Below the pieces are notes generated by a model that saw only the letters and a list, made by a program, of their open reading frames with translations, had not been told where the DNA came from and ran no database searches. A DNA stretch of 64,000 bases, from positions 2,418,001-2,482,000 of the forward strand of contig SMMW01000522.1 of NCBI GenBank assembly GCA_004794655.1, in the 5' to 3' direction. The stretch is from Marisa cornuarietis. Lineage: Eukaryota; Mollusca; Gastropoda; Architaenioglossa; Ampullariidae. Shown piece after piece: positions 62,330 through 64,000 of the stretch. Numbering within the stretch: the first letter of the stretch is position 1; every line of letters starts with the position of its first letter. Both the position numbers and the translations under genes were made by a program.

Positions 62330-62790
62330 ATTATAGTTATTTTGTAAACAAAGCCGTATTTTATTGTACTTATTTTGTAAACAATTCTGTATATTATTGG
62401 ATTTATTACATCAACAACCCTGTATTTTATTGAACGCATTCTGTGAACAGGACTTTTCACTAGTTAATTTAGCTTTGAAACAATTACAAAATTATCTCTT
62501 GTCATAATGGGTCAGGAAAGGACTCGTATCTGAATGTATTTATGTAAAAACAAGTTTATCTCCGTTGTACCTGTAAGGAACCTCGTCTCTTATCCTACTT
62601 ACTTGGTAAAGAATACTTTCTCTTTCCGGACTTAATTATTAAAGAACTCCTATTTGACCGTATTTATCTGAAAAAAAACTTAGTATCTTCTGTCTCTGTA
62701 AAGAAGCATTTCTCTGACTGTACTTATTCTCTGTATAAATGTTGCTCTTGACGTGCGTAGTGTGTAAAGAACACCAGCTCTTCTCTAATT
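62330..62790. repeat. AT-rich degenerate repeat
   Basis: Diverged 36-45 bp units contain tgtattttattg, acttattttgtaaacaa and, further right, gtaaagaac variants. Confidence 0.6.
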
Positions 62791-63358
62791 ACTTTTGATG
62801 AAAAAAATGGATTTCTACTTATAAGTATGGCTTTTGTAAGGTGCGCTGTGTGACGTGACAGCCGTTTGTTTTTCTGTTTCAACTCAGGTCCACCCTGTCC
62901 TTCCCGTCACGGGATCAGCGAGTCTGCTAATGACCAGATCGTGCATGCATCTGATGCACTCTCTCTCTCTTTTACGTCGTTGGTTGCCAGGCCACAGGAC
63001 CGTTGCTGAACTAACCTACAAACAGCCGGAGGACAAAACATCAGTACATTGGGAGTCGACGGTAAACCCCGCGCTAAGTGTTAGTAAATCTGTCATGGAC
63101 TCCCACCAGCTTTGTAATCCTCTTTGAACAGAAAGCGAAAGTAAACTATACACTGTAAGAGAGGCGCGGTGTGAGTCTGTGGGACGATGAAGAAGAAGGA
63201 ACTGCCGCTGGTACTACTTGAGCTGGTGTGCGTGGTGTTGAGAGGATGGGGAGCTGTGTGTGGCTGGAGGGTTCAGGCAGTGAAAAAGTGCGACAGAAAG
63301 ATGCTGTGTGAGTGTAAGACCTGTACACTAGCGTGTTCTGGTGACTGCGTGCACCCCT

Positions 63359-63466
63359 CTGTGTGTGTGTGTGTGTGCAAGTGCGCGCCCTCGTGTGTGT
63401 GTGGGTGTGTCAACGCGTACAGGTGCATGTGAATCTCCGCACCTGCATGTGTGTGTCCACGCGTGC

Positions 63467-63500
<34 letters not shown>
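63359..63500. repeat. Compound (GT)n cluster
   Basis: GT runs near 63360, 63396 and 63471 are separated by gcgc-rich pieces. Confidence 0.9.
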
Positions 63501-64000
63501 GAATAATGTTACATGATCTAGCATTTTCATGCGCATGTGATCGGATACTCGGTTGATTTTTGCCTTCAGCTACATCATGACTTGCGTCCTCAGCTCTTAC
63601 ATTAAGCGGCAAGTCTCGCTAAGCTGTTGAGGTTCTTCCCCGAGATAAACCTCTCTCAATGTTCGGCTTTTCAGGCGCAGTCCCAGGCAACACGTGGAGG
63701 CAGAGTGCAGCTGGAGGCAGGGCGGAAGAGTGAGGTGTAGTACACGACTGTACAACGTACTACAGCGCACACAAGTAAAGGAATTAGCACAAAGCTTACA
63801 GACACTGAAGGACTGTGTGACTACTTGTCTGAAGTTCACACCAGAAAAGTCTTGTAATCATCAGTCTTATCAGTGTTCTCCGTCTTTTACACACACTGCA
63901 AAGACTCTGCTTGGCCCCATACTGAGCATGCGTAAAACATACAATAAATCTATATTCATGTTATTTTTTTTCTCCTTCTCATAAGCTGTACATGCACACG

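Larger units (their letters stand above)
61285..64000 (-). other. Intron upstream of exon A (partial)
   Basis: This is AT-rich sequence with a degenerate repeat (62330-62790) and a GT array near 63.4 kb. No minus-strand block resembling the N-terminal part of NOL4 (for example YERIVQLL or FKFWVKSKGF in vertebrates) was found, so the upstream coding exons are expected beyond the window. Confidence 0.6.

Overview
This window is animal nuclear DNA. It has long non-coding stretches, short exons bounded by GT/AG splice sites, many CA/GT microsatellites and minisatellites, tRNA-derived SINEs and MITEs. It shows no operons, bacterial ribosome sites, rRNA or CRISPR. The repeat style (CA-rich arrays, tRNA SINEs ending in a cggcgtaaaacacc-type tail, an element with an (AGTA)n tail) and the divergence of the recognisable protein from vertebrates suggest a mollusc, probably a gastropod. 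The species cannot be named from the sequence.

One gene is recognised with confidence. It is a homologue of nucleolar protein 4 (NOL4 / NOL4-like) on the minus strand, running from high to low coordinates. Exon A (61284-61141) and exon B (32509-about 32230) join in phase 0 across a 28.6 kb intron and give the best conserved stretch of the family (HAGQKRTYRA, then IAETYSFLPREAVTRFLMSC). Two further minus-strand exons are inferred from splice signals, composition and phase. Exon D (20787-20506) carries an in-frame TAA in its longest form. Exon C (5958-5874 or 5868) is Ser/Asp-rich. The N-terminal exons lie beyond 64000 and the conserved C-terminal exons lie beyond position 1, so the window holds only the middle of the gene.

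Layout by position: 1-5.87 kb is downstream intron with an inverted pair of microsatellite-linked repeats (1.1-1.8 kb) and an 18-copy 38-bp minisatellite (4.6-5.4 kb). Exon C has its 3' splice site inside a 52-bp tandem duplication. 6-20.5 kb is intron with microsatellites, degenerate tandem repeats, a SINE and a tiny retroposon tail with 12-bp target duplications (9.25 kb). Exon D follows. 20.8-32.2 kb is intron with a hAT-type MITE (24.6 kb), a second long-arm MITE (29.9 kb) and a possible plus-strand terminal exon (27.05 kb). Exon B follows. 32.5-61.1 kb is the giant intron with an inverted satellite-like repeat (33.9 kb), SINEs (34.2, 45.2, 49.4, 58.5 kb), a 25-bp minisatellite (38.35 kb), a 66-bp composite minisatellite (54.5 kb) and GC-rich islands, one of which could hold an alternative first exon (43.4 kb). 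After exon A comes 2.7 kb of AT-rich intron.

Most long open frames are accidental: they read through GC-rich or tandem-repeat DNA and are listed as rejected. I found no undescribed biological system. The observations most worth checking are the stop-containing exon D with its phase-compatible alternatives, the duplicated 3' splice site of exon C, the TTACGTCA-bearing 38-bp array, and the possible internal first exon at 43.4 kb.
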